64,000 nt of DNA from NCBI GenBank assembly GCA_033807695.1, contig CM066310.1, positions 3,162,001 to 3,226,000 of the forward strand, given 5' to 3'. A program made the position numbers and the translations under genes. Positions within the stretch are counted from its first letter, which is position 1. Every line of letters begins with the position of its first letter. The stretch comes from Daedaleopsis sinensis. Its lineage: Eukaryota; Basidiomycota; Agaricomycetes; Polyporales; Polyporaceae. Below, in pieces: positions 36,841 to 47,405 of the stretch. The notes under the pieces are model-generated. The model did no database searches. It was not told where the DNA came from and was given only the letters and a program-made list of their open reading frames with translations.

Positions 36841-37068
36841 ATCCTCCTCCCGTTCCCCTTGAGCAGTAATGCTTTGTAAAAGTTTATATGCTCTCTTTAG
36901 CAGGTCCAATCCTATGTCTCTCACCAGGTACAGGGGCGGCAGTACATTCAGGACCATCTACCAGGCATACATAGGATCCCGGCCGGGCCAGTAAGTCCGT
37001 GGAGGATCAACGCCCGGCCGGACTGTTAACCCCGCGGACTAAGCGCGATCCGGCCGGGTCCGGGTCGC
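36841..37068. other. Right subterminal segment of the KDZ element
   Basis: Non-coding spacer between the array and the right inverted repeat. It holds further CCCGGCCGGG / CCGGCCGGAC motifs near 36978, 37012 and 37050. An inverted ACTTACTGGCCCGGCCGGG copy is seen on the minus strand near 36990, again resembling serial end-binding sites. Confidence 0.5.
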
Positions 37069-37131
37069 TAGTAACTATGGGGTTTCGTACGATCCGGTCG
37101 GGCAGTAAGTATGGGAACTTTAATGTCATGG
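37069..37131 (-). repeat. Right terminal inverted repeat
   Basis: The reverse complement reads ACTTACTGCCCGACCGGA then TCGTACGAAACCCCATAG from 37110 inward and matches the left end with about five mismatches in 42 bp. The outermost 20 bp (AACTTTAATGTCATGGG on the plus strand) match more loosely. Confidence 0.75.
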
Positions 37132-37142
37132 GCTGCGCGCGC
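37132..37142. other. Right copy of the probable target-site duplication
   Basis: The run GCGCGCGC just outside the right inverted repeat matches the left ACGCGCGC. Collapsing the two copies to one would restore a continuous reading frame across the R1 exon. Confidence 0.5.
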
Positions 37143-38530
37143 AGATATTGGCCTCCCCACGACGGTATCCGCATTTTCGTACTCGACGTATCTTGCCTCG
37201 AATTCGTCTCCGAACAAATCCACGAGGTCAGGTACGTCGTCGGGACTGAACAACGTCCACATGCCATCATCCTTCAGACGTTTCATGCTGCAGCTGTACG
37301 TTAGACTAACGCAGTCATCGATGACGTGGAACTTACAAGACGTCTGGGATCCACAACGCCGGGTACAGATGAAAAACCCGACTGACCGGCGGGGCCCGGG
37401 CTGTCCGACACTGTACGAATGGAAGCACCTCTTCATGCCATATAGGCAGGTAGATAGTCGCGGCCGATGGGCGTCGGAGACCGGTTCCCGCCACGAACGA
37501 TGCATGGGCGTCGTATATGCGCATGAGCGAAAGAACACCGGGGCTGGCCTTGGGCCCCCCTCTGTCAATCCATTAGCTTTCCAGCTTTGCAGGGCGATGC
37601 ACACTACATACCTGCTGGGAGACACCGCAGCAAGTGACAACCCTACTCCACCCTCCCCCATCCACATACGCTCAAGATCGGCTACCCCCTGAAGTAACGT
37701 CTCCGCCGACCTCGCGTTCGGTTGATATAAGAAGCACGAAGCAAAGTTCCGCTTGGTCGTTCCTCCGTTGTAGAGCACGGGAGTCGCGTAAGTATACAGA
37801 CCACGCGACAACGCGTCGTACGTGCCCAGCACAGAACGGAGGTCGTCTCCGTGCATGGCAATGGCAACACGCATATGGAGAAACTGCGGTCGCTCCACTA
37901 TCTCCTCGTCGAGCCTCGCCAGGCAGCGATGACTGAGCGTCTTCACACTGATACTGCTTAAAGACTGAGCCAGTTTTCCGAACGTGTTCCATCTTCACTC
38001 ACTAGTTATAGTCAAAGTCCCGAGAATGAACCAGAGCAGCATCAATCGCCGTTCCGTGCAACCCCACGGCGTCGATAACTATCGGATCGATACGAAGCGC
38101 GACATCTAGAGGGAGGACCCATTTTCAGCTATACAAGCAAAGGGAGAACACACACGAGCGTATCACCCACGGTTCATCTGCACCCACGAAACAAAAGATT
38201 TGTGAATGGTCTTGTGAAGGTTAGCGACTAGCATTCGTCCCGCAAGTCGACTATAATCAGGATGCTGCATGCTGCGAGCAGAGAGAGCGGCAGAAGCGAA
38301 CTCCTTATACGAGCTCAGCAACGCCCGCCACCGTAGTCGGTTGATAGATCCTAACCTGTAACTGATGTGCCGAGATACTTTCTCCCAAGCTGACCCGGAT
38401 ATCTTCGACTACCCTGCAAACCCATGACATTCATTAGACGTAAGATATTATAGTAAATCGTACACTCACGAATCGAGGTTCAACCTTCCTACGTCCAACC
38501 CCCAGGAAAGCTACAGAAAGTAGGATGCGT
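37132..38530 (-). pseudogene. Ribonucleotide reductase large subunit (R1), 5' part, severed by the transposon
   Basis: Minus-strand exons give the N-terminal half of a class I R1. Near 38510-38471: GRRKVEPRF, aligning to the RDGRxExVxFDKI start. About 38410-38200: SAWEKVSRHISYRL and MQHPDYSRLAGRMLVANLHK. About 38100-38010: IDAALVHSRDFDYN. About 37960-37614: VERPQFLHMRVAIAMHGDDL, then NFASCFLYQ with the first redox cysteine and GEGGVGLSLAAV. About 37562-37330: LMRIYDAHASFVAGTGL and YPALWIPDVL. About 37295 to the insertion: WTLFSPDDVPDLVDLFGDEF. Reading stops in the conserved Lys-Ala-Gln-type segment, where the transposon begins. The ATP-cone region looks short and the start codon is not resolved. 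The gene cannot make full-length protein as it stands. Confidence 0.83.
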
Positions 38531-39763
38531 GCAGCGTGGTCAGTTTATAATTGTATAACCTGGCGTCGGATCTTGGAGTCTGCGACATACCACTCTCATG
38601 GTATGGACCATCTAGTACGCAATTGATATCATGAATACATGCTCTCCAGGAACGGCAAGTTGGATCGACTCGCCTTTGCACAGCGAAACACTTGCACATC
38701 CCCATCTATAAAAGCAATCAGACGGACATTTCGATGCACATTGGACTGAACATACTTCGTTTCACAACCGTCGGTGAGTCTTGGATGTCGTCCATTTGGT
38801 CACTGTCCGAGCAGAGTACAGAGCATATGCGAGAGGAACACAAAAGGATGCTACGAGCGATGATAAAGAACGGACAGTTTGCATGGCACTTTATACCTGG
38901 AGATGGCAGAGTCTGGATGTTTTTCCAGTCAAACGTACACGATGAGCAAGAATGAGGGCAGTACGTTGAAACGACAAGTGTGTTCTGGCCCGCGGGCACA
39001 AGGTGCCTTAACACGCCATCGAAAACAGGCACCAGTACGTGCGATACCCTACAAGCGGGATGGGCACCGTCAATTCGCAAGACAAACATGTGGCAGATAT
39101 TATTGAACACCGAGCAAACTCACCAGGAATCGCGCGGTAGCCATGATAGGGTGCCTGGAGCAAGTCGAATGGCACCTGTAGCCGTGAAACACTGGTTCCA
39201 ATCGAGACTTCCCGCCAACGACATGCAATCACATAGGGACGTACATGAGCTCTGAGCGAAGGCGACGAATCACACGGTGGGAGTCGTGATCCTTCCTGTC
39301 CGAAAGTTTGTTATTCGAACGACGACAATGGCGGGCAGAGTAAGCGTACCTAAGAAAATCCTTCCCGCGCACAACGGAGGGTACCCTGGCAGGCGGCGAT
39401 TTGACAGTCTAGCCGTTTCAACTGCCAACGAGCAGATCACAAACATACGGGTCTACGACCCTTACAGATTATGTAGTGCACGATCCACGTTAGAGTTTCG
39501 AAGATGTCGCCGCATTGTACCCGAGGATCCCGAAGCAGATGTGTGGAAAGGAATGCTGTCGCATGGCGGCCATCGTGGTCCGAGATAGCGGAAACTTCAG
39601 AACTTCCAAGCGGAGCATGGCACCCGTACATTCATATAAGGTCGCGCACGACAAAAATATCTATATCGGACTCGAGACAAATACCGACAGTTTGGCTCCA
39701 GGAACTTCAATGATGAAATAACCTTATAGTCAGAGGGTAGACACTTATCCGAAGGAAAACTAC
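38531..39763. other. Unresolved, no supportable gene
   Basis: A plus-strand frame near 38733-38955 (EEHKRMLRAMIKNGQFAWHF) reads like coding sequence, and a second lies near 39277-39588. They do not connect convincingly, match no family I know and are overlapped by other frames. They may be exons of a small gene or debris. Confidence 0.3.
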
Positions 39764-40354
39764 TCACGGCGAGACAACATGTAGTCTGAGTCGCTGTATG
39801 CCGAAAACTCTATTGTAAGGAGCAGTGCCTTGAAATACATCGGTCAATGAGCGATGCGGGGACAGTTTCAGGTCTGACCTGCGTACGATGAAGTCGATGA
39901 ACCGACGCTCCGACGTCACAATGTTCGTCAGCTGGAGGCTGCCGTGAACGCCATGGCGTAGCACCACAACATTTCCCCGTACTCGAGCGCCAGCGACGTT
40001 GAGAAGAGATGCGTTCGTCGGGGCATTACTGCAGTCCAATGTTGACAGTAGGGTATAATCGTTGATCAGGCCGAAAGAAGTGGCAGGAACTGCATCGATC
40101 CTTTGCAGCCGAAAGCCCATAGGGAACCAACGCTGCATTTCCAACTGCTCCAGCCAAGCGTTCAGTTCCGCTTCCCTTCCATCCTTTGGTCTTGGCAACA
40201 GAAGGGAACGGGATCGCTTTCCCGACACAGTGTAGATTAGGGCTGTTACAGGTCCGTGACCTCTGCGCTGTAACATCGTCAACCTCGATAGACACATGAA
40301 AGAGGAAATAGTCCAATCACCGAGACGGGTGAATTCCGAACACGCTTGTTCCAA
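39764..40354 (-). CDS. Hypothetical protein, about 196 aa, possibly 5'-incomplete
   Basis: An open minus-strand frame with ordinary globular composition (ISSFMCLSRLTMLQRRGHGP, ALIYTVSGKRSRSLLLPRP, GLINDYTLLSTLDCSNAP, RGNVVVLRHGVHGSLQLTNI) ends at 39764. The alternating strand-like segments suggest a beta-rich fold. I do not recognise the domain. The chosen ATG at 40354 may be internal, because the frame could continue through an upstream intron. No membrane span or catalytic motif is seen. Immediate neighbours are unrelated. Confidence 0.45.
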   Translation of the reverse strand: MEQACSEFTRLGDWTISSFMCLSRLTMLQRRGHGPVTALIYTVSGKRSRSLLLPRPKDGREAELNAWLEQLEMQRWFPMGFRLQRIDAVPATSFGLINDYTLLSTLDCSNAPTNASLLNVAGARVRGNVVVLRHGVHGSLQLTNIVTSERRFIDFIVRRSDLKLSPHRSLTDVFQGTAPYNRVFGIQRLRLHVVSP

Positions 40355-41190
40355 CGTGCGAGTGCAAAGGGCCGCGCGTGAAAGAGTTGCGAACGGATGC
40401 TCCTGGACCGCTGGTATGCGTCGTCAGCAAACAAGGCATTCCGTATAGAGCTATACGACTTACATGTGAGCGGGTCGTCGCCATGAAGGGGATACAGGTT
40501 AAGCAGTGTGAGAGTGCGGACTGCGAATCCGCCCGATCGCGTCGATTCTACTGTGCGATCTTACAGATTCCGCCTGCGGAGGATAAGGAGCTAAGGCGCA
40601 CCGACGAGGAGGATAACAGTCCGTGTGGGTTTGGAGAGTGGACGACACGGCAGCAACCTATAGATGGAGACACCAGAGACAGCGTGCTGTGAGTAGTTTA
40701 CATCTGCTCCCGACTACGCAATAAGCCGAAGGGACGAAAGGCTCTTTCCAGTCTCGGCAGCGTCATGTACTGTCAACGTCATGTTCTCGCTGAAACACGT
40801 AAGGCTTAGAATCGACGATTCTATGTGGGACTCGTTGACGCAAGGGGTTCAGGCATCATGGACGAGGTACAGACTTACGAAACAGGAGCACGGAGAGCAG
40901 ATTTTCCATTGATGCAGTGTGGTCTATTCAGCCTACGTTAGCTTCCGTGGTGACGATCTGAAGGACGATCAAACATACCGTCTGTCTCGCTCAAACTCGA
41001 ATCAGAGTACACAGCGGTTCGGACAGGTACGCGATCAGAATGTATGAGCCCATGTTACGAATCAGCAACCTCACCTGCGCAGTAATTCGATCTCCCCCAG
41101 TCCTTCGTGACGACGGCGAATGCGCATCCTTCTATGATCCGTGACGGAGAGTGGCCGAGGGGGGGCTGATATATATGTAGTGTCCGGATA
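40355..41190. other. No supportable gene
   Basis: A short plus-strand frame (40378-40692) carries a few cysteines (QCESADCESARSRRFYC) but no recognised zinc motif spacing. The rest is non-coding as far as I can see. Confidence 0.3.
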
Positions 41191-41793
41191 TTGACGATGC
41201 TGTATTATGCCCCCGAGATCTCTATCCGGTTTACCTCTTGCGATCATATGGCTCTCTCTGTCCGTGATGCCGTTGAGGCTTGGAAGAGCCGTACGCTTCG
41301 CCCTTCTGATATACCGCTGGAGGCGGCGTGCTCGAGCATCGGCTCGTCGAAACCACTCTTCGAGGCGCGCCGCACCGGAGCAGTAGAATGGGTGGTACGC
41401 CTGCGCACATTTTGATTTCCTGCTTCGCCGTGTTCTAACCATCATGCCGACCAGCTTTGTCGCGCGGGAGAGGACGTACCGGCGATCTTCAGTTACGCTG
41501 CGACATTTGCAAGTTCGGACCCGGTCGAAACAGGAAACTTGATGGGCCCTGAGGAAGAGAAGAACATCAGTAACAAGACCAGTCGACTGTGAGGCGCTCA
41601 GCCGCACCGAGCGAATATATACTGACTGCGCGTTAGAGAGCGTGCTGCAAGCTTCAAGTGCAATTACTCGTATTCTTTCGACACCTCGCAGGATCCAGGC
41701 TTGTTCGGCGCGCAGTCTGTAGGTTAATTTACCAATAACGGAGCAATTTGAACTCACTCGAAACCACTGTATCTGCAGCAAATCGACGCGTAT

Positions 41794-42839
41794 ATGGAGA
41801 CGGTCTCTGGGTTCAACCGGCTGCATGGAAAGCCACGGAAACTGTGGCAGTCTGGTCAAGGGCCTAGCGGGACGAGCCGGTTTTGGATACGCGTCCCAAT
41901 GTTTCTGAAACTTCGTGACAACGAGTGGAAGGGAGAACCCCCCGAGTATCTCCACGAATGGGTGAAAGAGGCCGATCGACGCTCTCGGAACTACCGCGCA
42001 AACCCATCCCGCCCGGCTGTGTTCGGATACGAAGGGCGGATCCTCAAAAAGATCGAGGAATGCACCCCTCCGAGACTGGTTCGCGGTGACGGAGTTGCCA
42101 TAACATTCAGCATTTCGTATATCGTCGGACATCGCGACTGGTACCCGACGTATGCGCTCATAGACGTCGTTCGTGTTGCGTCAGAGGGCAATGCACCTCC
42201 GAATACCACACTGGACAATCTGGTCGTCCTACATCCACCGCTTCGTCAAGCACTTCAGGCCGGGGAGGCATTAGAAGGTACGCGTCGTTGCAGATAACGC
42301 CACATGACACATTCTAACAGATATACTTCAGCTGAAGACGCAGACGACTGGGAGATAGAGGATTTACCATCCGACGTTCGGACCATTAGTGATGCGAGGA
42401 TGGTGAAAGCCGGAGCGGGGCACGAACAAGATACTATCGTCAAAGAAACGGGTACGTCAGAGGTACAGCGTGAAAGAATCGAGTGCTAAAGAGCTCACAA
42501 GTGGGCCCGATGATTGCGTCGGGACATGTCATGACCGATGTACTCGCCGACGTTATGGATGTCGATGATGTCGGGCCCGCCCTTTCTTCCGTCGACATTT
42601 CGGCTATTCAGGATGGCAACACGAGCCGCGGGCGGACCCTAGCGTCTAATTCCTCACGTACAAGCTCCTGTTCTCCTTCTCCGCCAACCGACGAGTCGTT
42701 AAACTGGAGCGACAGTGCCATAGAAGACGGACCTCTCCCGGTCGTGAACGGTTCCGGTTGTTCCATGCATTCGGAAGGGGAGGAACTTGAAGGCTTGAAG
42801 ACAAGGCTAAGGAAGTGTCGCATCGTTTACAGACGTTGA
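41794..42839 (+). CDS. Hypothetical protein, globular domain plus acidic tail
   Basis: At least three plus-strand exons join in frame: 41794-42277, about 42334-42451, and about 42502-42839, with GTACGC/TTCAG and GTACGT/CAAG boundaries. Exon 1 carries a folded region (PMFLKLRDNEWKGEPPEYLH, FGYEGRILKKIEEC, GDGVAITFSISYIVGHRDW, YPTYALIDVVRVA). The ending resembles a domain seen often in uncharacterised mushroom proteins. The tail is acidic and Ser-rich (AEDADDWEIEDLPSDV, MDVDDVGPALSS). An upstream frame at 41191-41415 (MALSVRDAVEAWKSRTL) may be a first exon, but the link is unproved. No function is assigned. The antisense 353-codon frame here is less plausible. Confidence 0.5.
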
Positions 42840-44946
42840 GGTGTAGAGGGTGTCCTTTGAAGGGCGAATGGGGTTGCGGTAAGTGCGTAGCGACTAACAG
42901 AAGGAATTGTACTCACAATAAGTGTGTCGTCGACCCACTTTCCAGTACAGCCGAAGAAGGTTACCGCGTTTTCGTTGTCACTCCGGTCCGAACATTTATT
43001 CTCCGTCATGTATTTAACGCCACCCAGCCAAATGCCAAATGCGACCGAATTTCCGTCTCTTCCGTGGGGTAAAAGGAAGACGTTGAAGTATTGATAGAGA
43101 CCAGATTGAAGAGGGATATATCCTCAGCCCCGCTTCCTTTTCCAGGTTTCAGTGAGACGTGCAAGATTATGTGCGAGAGACTTACATACCAAACAGATTA
43201 GCAGCGACGTTGTTAGTCCGATGGCATAGCATCGCTGTAAGTGTTCTGGCGTGATATCGAGCAGACTGAAGCAGCAGGCGAGCTACCACCCATTGGGCCG
43301 GACTAAGTACAAACATAGCTACAGTCAGCTTTGATCAGGTATGGTGCGGGAGCAATATACACCACCATCGTCGACTGCCATAGCGGAACAAGGTCCAGTT
43401 GGTGTCGTCCGCTCGGTCGAACACAGTGGGCTGCAGCAAAGATGAGCACTGTACGCTGAGCGCCGGGCGCCGAGCGCCGAGCGTTGAACTTCGAACACAA
43501 AGAACGTTGCGAAGCCGAGCGTGGGAAATGTATTCGCTGACGTAATAAAGCCGAAAACCTCGAGGTCAACCGGCTTCTTCAACCTGACTTCAAGACCCGG
43601 CCTATGATATCTTACAGCCGCGGTACCATACTATCCATGAATCCGGGAACAAAACAGCAACATCGGTGCGTGTGGACAACGGGAAAGTGTATGTAAAGTC
43701 AAGGATATGAGCAATGGCACAGATGTCGTCCTCGTCTACTCGATAGAGTTGCGCTCTCGACAGTGCACAAGTCATAAGACATTCGGCTGCGACCTCCATC
43801 ACACGTTATTGAATACGTACGTGGGATATAATATATAGTGTTTGACGTTGTCTGACTTTTTACATACACCTCGCAACTTAGAGCATGCGATGGATTACTT
43901 GCGTGCCCGCTTGATGGCGAGTCTTCCACGACCTGTTGCATACGCTGGGTAAAGGAAATCACACGTTCTCGAAATGTGACTGCAACGCACGGTTTATAGC
44001 AGCTTCTCCTAAAACTGCTGCTGCGCGCGCGCGCCCCAATCGCTTGAGTTTCATATTCTTCCTTGACTGCAACGAAGAAGATGACCCCGCGAGGACCCCC
44101 GCCGTCTCTGGGCAACGCGTCCCGAACGTCTACAAAGCAGGGTGGGCTAGCGTCCGACCGGGATTGCCACGAACGAGGTTAACGACTCACCGATAACGGG
44201 ACCTCTCCTCCATCACGACCGAAGGCAACAGGGCCATATCCCGATAACGACGCGACAGTAACCGAAGCAAGCCCCCGCAAATTCGAGCCAGAAGGATCCG
44301 AAGCTCCTTCATCTGCGTTCATGGACGTGCTCGGCCCGTGTCCAAACAACCCGTGGGCTGCCGGTTGCCAGTATGCCATTGCACCAAAGCTCACGGATGT
44401 GCCCGACTGTAGATGCGTAGTGCGCTGGCCACATCGGTGGCTCGAAGAATTAGGACCCGGCAGTGGACCAGACGGCACATACGATTGGACACCCGCATTC
44501 GGAACGGGGTATTGGTCTTCGCGATCACCGGGCACAGATCTGTCGGAAGAACCGAGCTACGTTGCAGACTTAGCTAAAACGCTCTCGACTGTTCAAAAAC
44601 AAGACCCACCGCCAAGTGACTGTGCGAGGATGCGCCGACGGTAAATCCGACGCGACCAGGTGCTCCCCATAAACCAGGTAGAGTCTCCTTCACACCAATC
44701 TCCCATTGAGGATACAATTGAAACATTCTAAGATGGAACGACTCACCCCACTCACAGGCATCGCAGGATGTCCATGCGAAGGCAAGGACTCTTCGCAACC
44801 CCGAGCGGGCCTCGGAGCTACACTGTCGCCTATGTTGCTGTCCAGTGGGATACGTCGCCAGTCCGACAAGATGCTAAATGTCCAGGACGCAGGTCCACGA
44901 TCGCAACGCCAGCTGATCGCCCGACAGCGAGCGCAAGGCATTCCAT
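42840..44946. other. Mosaic of short frames, no confident gene
   Basis: Minus-strand stretches near 44000-43870 (RVISFTQRMQQVVEDSP) and 43800-43610 (EVAAECLMTCALSRAQLY, DDICAIAHILDFTYTF) read like exons joined by an intron and may form a small gene. Both strands at 44179-44644 are open without recognisable content. No family was identified. Confidence 0.3.
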
Positions 44947-45312
44947 CTAGTCCATAGCACTGGGCAGGGTTTTTCGAGTGATTAGCGAAGGCACGCTTTC
45001 CAGGCCGGACCAGGATATGCAACACTTACAGTCACCGAAGCTACCATGCAAGGGTAACAAGAAACCTTGCGATAGACCAGAGGGAGATCGAGTTGCAGCC
45101 CTAATTTCTCTCGTATTGAAGGAAGCTACGACAACGACGTCTGAGAGGGCTACTATGGCGGGAGGAGATGGGATACACGCACCGTAGGGCGTCGAGACAT
45201 GTTGAAGCGGTACGAGTAGGTTTTCGATCTCAACAAGTGTGTCGCAGCGGAGCGTCGGTGCTGAAATGTATCGTTCCGGGTCCCTGAAGCTCGAATTCTT
45301 CTCCATATCCAT
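44947..45312 (-). CDS. Hypothetical protein, 121 aa
   Basis: A minus-strand frame with plausible protein segments (MEKNSSFRDPERYISAPTLR, CDTLVEIENLLVPLQHVSTP, IVALSDVVVVASFN, FGDCKCCISWSGL). It may be one exon of a longer gene extending to about 45400 or down to 44690. No motif is recognised and the opposite strand is also partly open, so confidence is low. Confidence 0.28.
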   Translation of the reverse strand: MDMEKNSSFRDPERYISAPTLRCDTLVEIENLLVPLQHVSTPYGACIPSPPAIVALSDVVVVASFNTREIRAATRSPSGLSQGFLLPLHGSFGDCKCCISWSGLESVPSLITRKTLPSAMD

Positions 45313-45938
45313 AACCTAATCGAGTAAAATAATAGCAGTTTGCACGTCCGCCAAAGAAGCTCGTCTGGGATGAAAGGACGAGAAGTCCGCTCTATCTGCC
45401 AGCGCATCGGACGAGGTCTGGCCTAAGCAATCCTTTCAGGGTATATTACAATCGACCCTTGTATGGAAGGGCGGGGCGACGGGCAGCAATGTCCATCATT
45501 TCTGATAGCTGATTCCGAGTTTCACGAATTCCAGGGATAATGGCCAGCCGCAGCCCCACCTGCTCGGCACTGAAATACAAACCCTGAACTGTACATCGAA
45601 CTTACGTTAGATCAACTTCTCTCCCGTTTCTCGCGGTTATAATGGACATTCTGTTCTGGGAGGTCGCCGCTCGGACTACTCCGTGCCTCATCGACCGGTC
45701 CCTGGACTGCCCACGGGCACGCGGGCACGAGGGGAGTACGAATGTACCGGTTTCCGGGATCACCTGTAGTTCGGAATAGTCCGTACAGTGCCGACTTCGA
45801 AGAACTACGGTTATAGTCGAACAGTCACCCAGAATACAACAGTACGATATGTCAGGATCAAAGCGTAGATACATTGGCATGGGATCGTTGAATGAACGAA
45901 TACGACTTATCATATGCGTCAAACTACCGAGATCGTCG

Positions 45939-46790
45939 TCAGCGCAAGCATTCAAGTGGTGCAAAGGTGTGCCTTACGATAAAGGGGGGGTACGGCTGCG
46001 ACATATGCCAACCCGACACTGACCTGACCACAGGGAAAGTAGGGATTGGGTCGGTAGGATGAGTTCGGAAATGAACGACGAGAGTTCTCTCGTCACCGAA
46101 ATGACGTTGAACACCAGCATATGCTTCGCCCGCTTCCATCCACCACTCATCCTGACTAAGGATGAACCCCCTCGCCTTGTACTTGGAGACAGCACGTCGG
46201 TCTCGCACGTTAAGCGGGACACTCTTGATTACACCACGTCGGTCTAGTGTTGCATCGGGGAAGGCGCATGCAGCACCGTCTGGGGTGAGAAAATTCTTGA
46301 CCAGCGACGACCAAAATCCGTGGAGTGGAGTTAAAGGACTGGTGTTCGGACTGCGAATCACGTCGACGGAGCGGTCGGTAGGTGTGCGGAAATGCTTCAC
46401 GTCCTTGACGAGTCCAAAAGGTGGTTTCGCCGATGAAGAGGTATGGTGCAGAGGGGGAGTGTGCGATACGAAGCAAAGGCCGGTGGGAGAAATGGCTGTT
46501 GCAACGAACGAGTCGAACATATGATCGGGGACGTAGATGTCGAGGTCTCGAGGCTGCCAGATTTCTGCCGAAAGAAAGAAACGAAGAGCGACAGACCCAG
46601 ATATGACCGCGCCATGCTTTCTGAGCACGTTATCGAACGTGGTGATATCTTTGACGAAAGGCCTTATGGATTCCATGTACCTAAGGCGAAAGGCGACGGC
46701 GGAGGCTGAGTAGAATGCCCTAGATGTCCTGCGCCATTGTAACAACAGGCAAACACTACTGTTGTCCACAATGTTGAAGAGGACGTCCAT
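45939..46790 (-). CDS. F-box-like / nucleotidyltransferase-fold protein, paralogue 1 (metal ligands retained)
   Basis: 283 aa, single open frame. The N-terminus resembles a degenerate F-box helix (SVCLLLQWRRTSRAFYS). The core shows a nucleotidyltransferase-fold signature: G65-S66 in VISGSVALRFFL, the paired acids D82 and D84 in RDLDIYVP, and a third acidic residue, D143, in RSVDVIRS. Then GFWSSLVKNFLTPDG follows. Enzymes of this fold transfer nucleotides to RNA, proteins or small molecules. This is the only one of the four local copies with all three acidic positions. A continuation exon to about 45602 (PMYLRFDPDISYCCIL) is possible. The substrate is unknown; the combination with an F-box-like helix suggests a ubiquitin-ligase adaptor or an orphan fungal family. 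Confidence 0.6.
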   Translation of the reverse strand: MDVLFNIVDNSSVCLLLQWRRTSRAFYSASAVAFRLRYMESIRPFVKDITTFDNVLRKHGAVISGSVALRFFLSAEIWQPRDLDIYVPDHMFDSFVATAISPTGLCFVSHTPPLHHTSSSAKPPFGLVKDVKHFRTPTDRSVDVIRSPNTSPLTPLHGFWSSLVKNFLTPDGAACAFPDATLDRRGVIKSVPLNVRDRRAVSKYKARGFILSQDEWWMEAGEAYAGVQRHFGDERTLVVHFRTHPTDPIPTFPVVRSVSGWHMSQPYPPFIVRHTFAPLECLR

Positions 46791-46807
46791 CGGGAGACTA
46801 GCATTCG

Positions 46808-47195
46808 TCAGCGAGATTCAACATAATGATAATCATAGACCGACATTATTGGGCCCTCCAGCTCGCTGGGAACAAACGTATCGCTGTCGGGACTTGGAGT
46901 GGGAGATAGCGAAGGTGGCGAGATGTCGTTGAAGGTGACGAGCGAAGCAAGCGCAGAAGGAGGCGTCATGGAGAGCAGATGGTAAACACGGACGAATGGG
47001 TGCAGGATATAACTCGTACTTGGGAGACGAGACGATTGGGCAGCGTGAGGGTTCACCGCTGCACCCACCACGCATCGTTCCCTTGCATCCCAGGATCTCC
47101 TCAGGAGGTACCGATGCCCCTACACGAACAGTACGTGTGACGCGTTGATCGGCGCTGGTATCGAACCTAAAGATCGAAACCGACTTGTCCCCCAC
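46808..47195 (-). CDS. Small hypothetical protein, Ser/Pro-rich
   Basis: Minus-strand frame ending at 46808 with YILHPFVRVYHLLSM, ALASLVTFNDISPPSLSPTP, SPDSDTFVPSELEGPIMSVY and YHYVESR, a coherent, non-random composition. The first part is probably a separate exon starting at ATG 47195 (MGDKSVSIFRFDTSADQRV). An intron ending at GTGTAG near 47120 would switch frames. No domain is recognised. It sits between paralogues 1 and 2 of the nucleotidyltransferase-fold family, same strand. Confidence 0.4.
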
Positions 47196-47405
47196 GCTCC
47201 GGCAGTCATGGTTCTAGCTTCAGCTGCAAAAACAACCTAGGACACATTGACATTATGCTATAATAATTCCAGGCATCCGCATGAGCCAAACGCAGACACT
47301 ACTAGAACCCAAGACTGCGGGCTGCTCGGTTCGGCCTGTTCAATTTACGTTTCCGTCCAGAGACGTTCCAGAAATGTATATCCGTGCTTCGCGCTTGATG
47401 CACAT

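Larger units (their letters stand above)
17601..37131. mobile_element. KDZ (Kyakuja-Dileera-Zisupton) DNA transposon carrying a TET/JBP gene
   Basis: A unit of about 19.5 kb bounded by inverted repeats. The core repeat is ACTTACTGCCCGACCGGA near 17627, with its reverse complement ending near 37110, and similarity extends about 60 bp. It contains six genes: ORF A (-), ORF B (+), ORF C (-), TET/JBP dioxygenase (+), KDZ transposase (+) and ORF F (+). It also carries CpG-palindrome tandem arrays inside each end. All six genes read through without stops once introns are removed, so the element looks young and possibly autonomous. It sits inside an R1 exon. KDZ elements paired with TET/JBP genes are a known theme in mushroom-forming fungi; this copy is unusually complete and large. 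The ends were set by alignment by eye. Confidence 0.88.

Noticed and set aside
41071..42132. 353-codon minus-strand frame
   Set aside because: Arginine-rich, low-complexity composition antisense to better plus-strand exons with clean intron boundaries.
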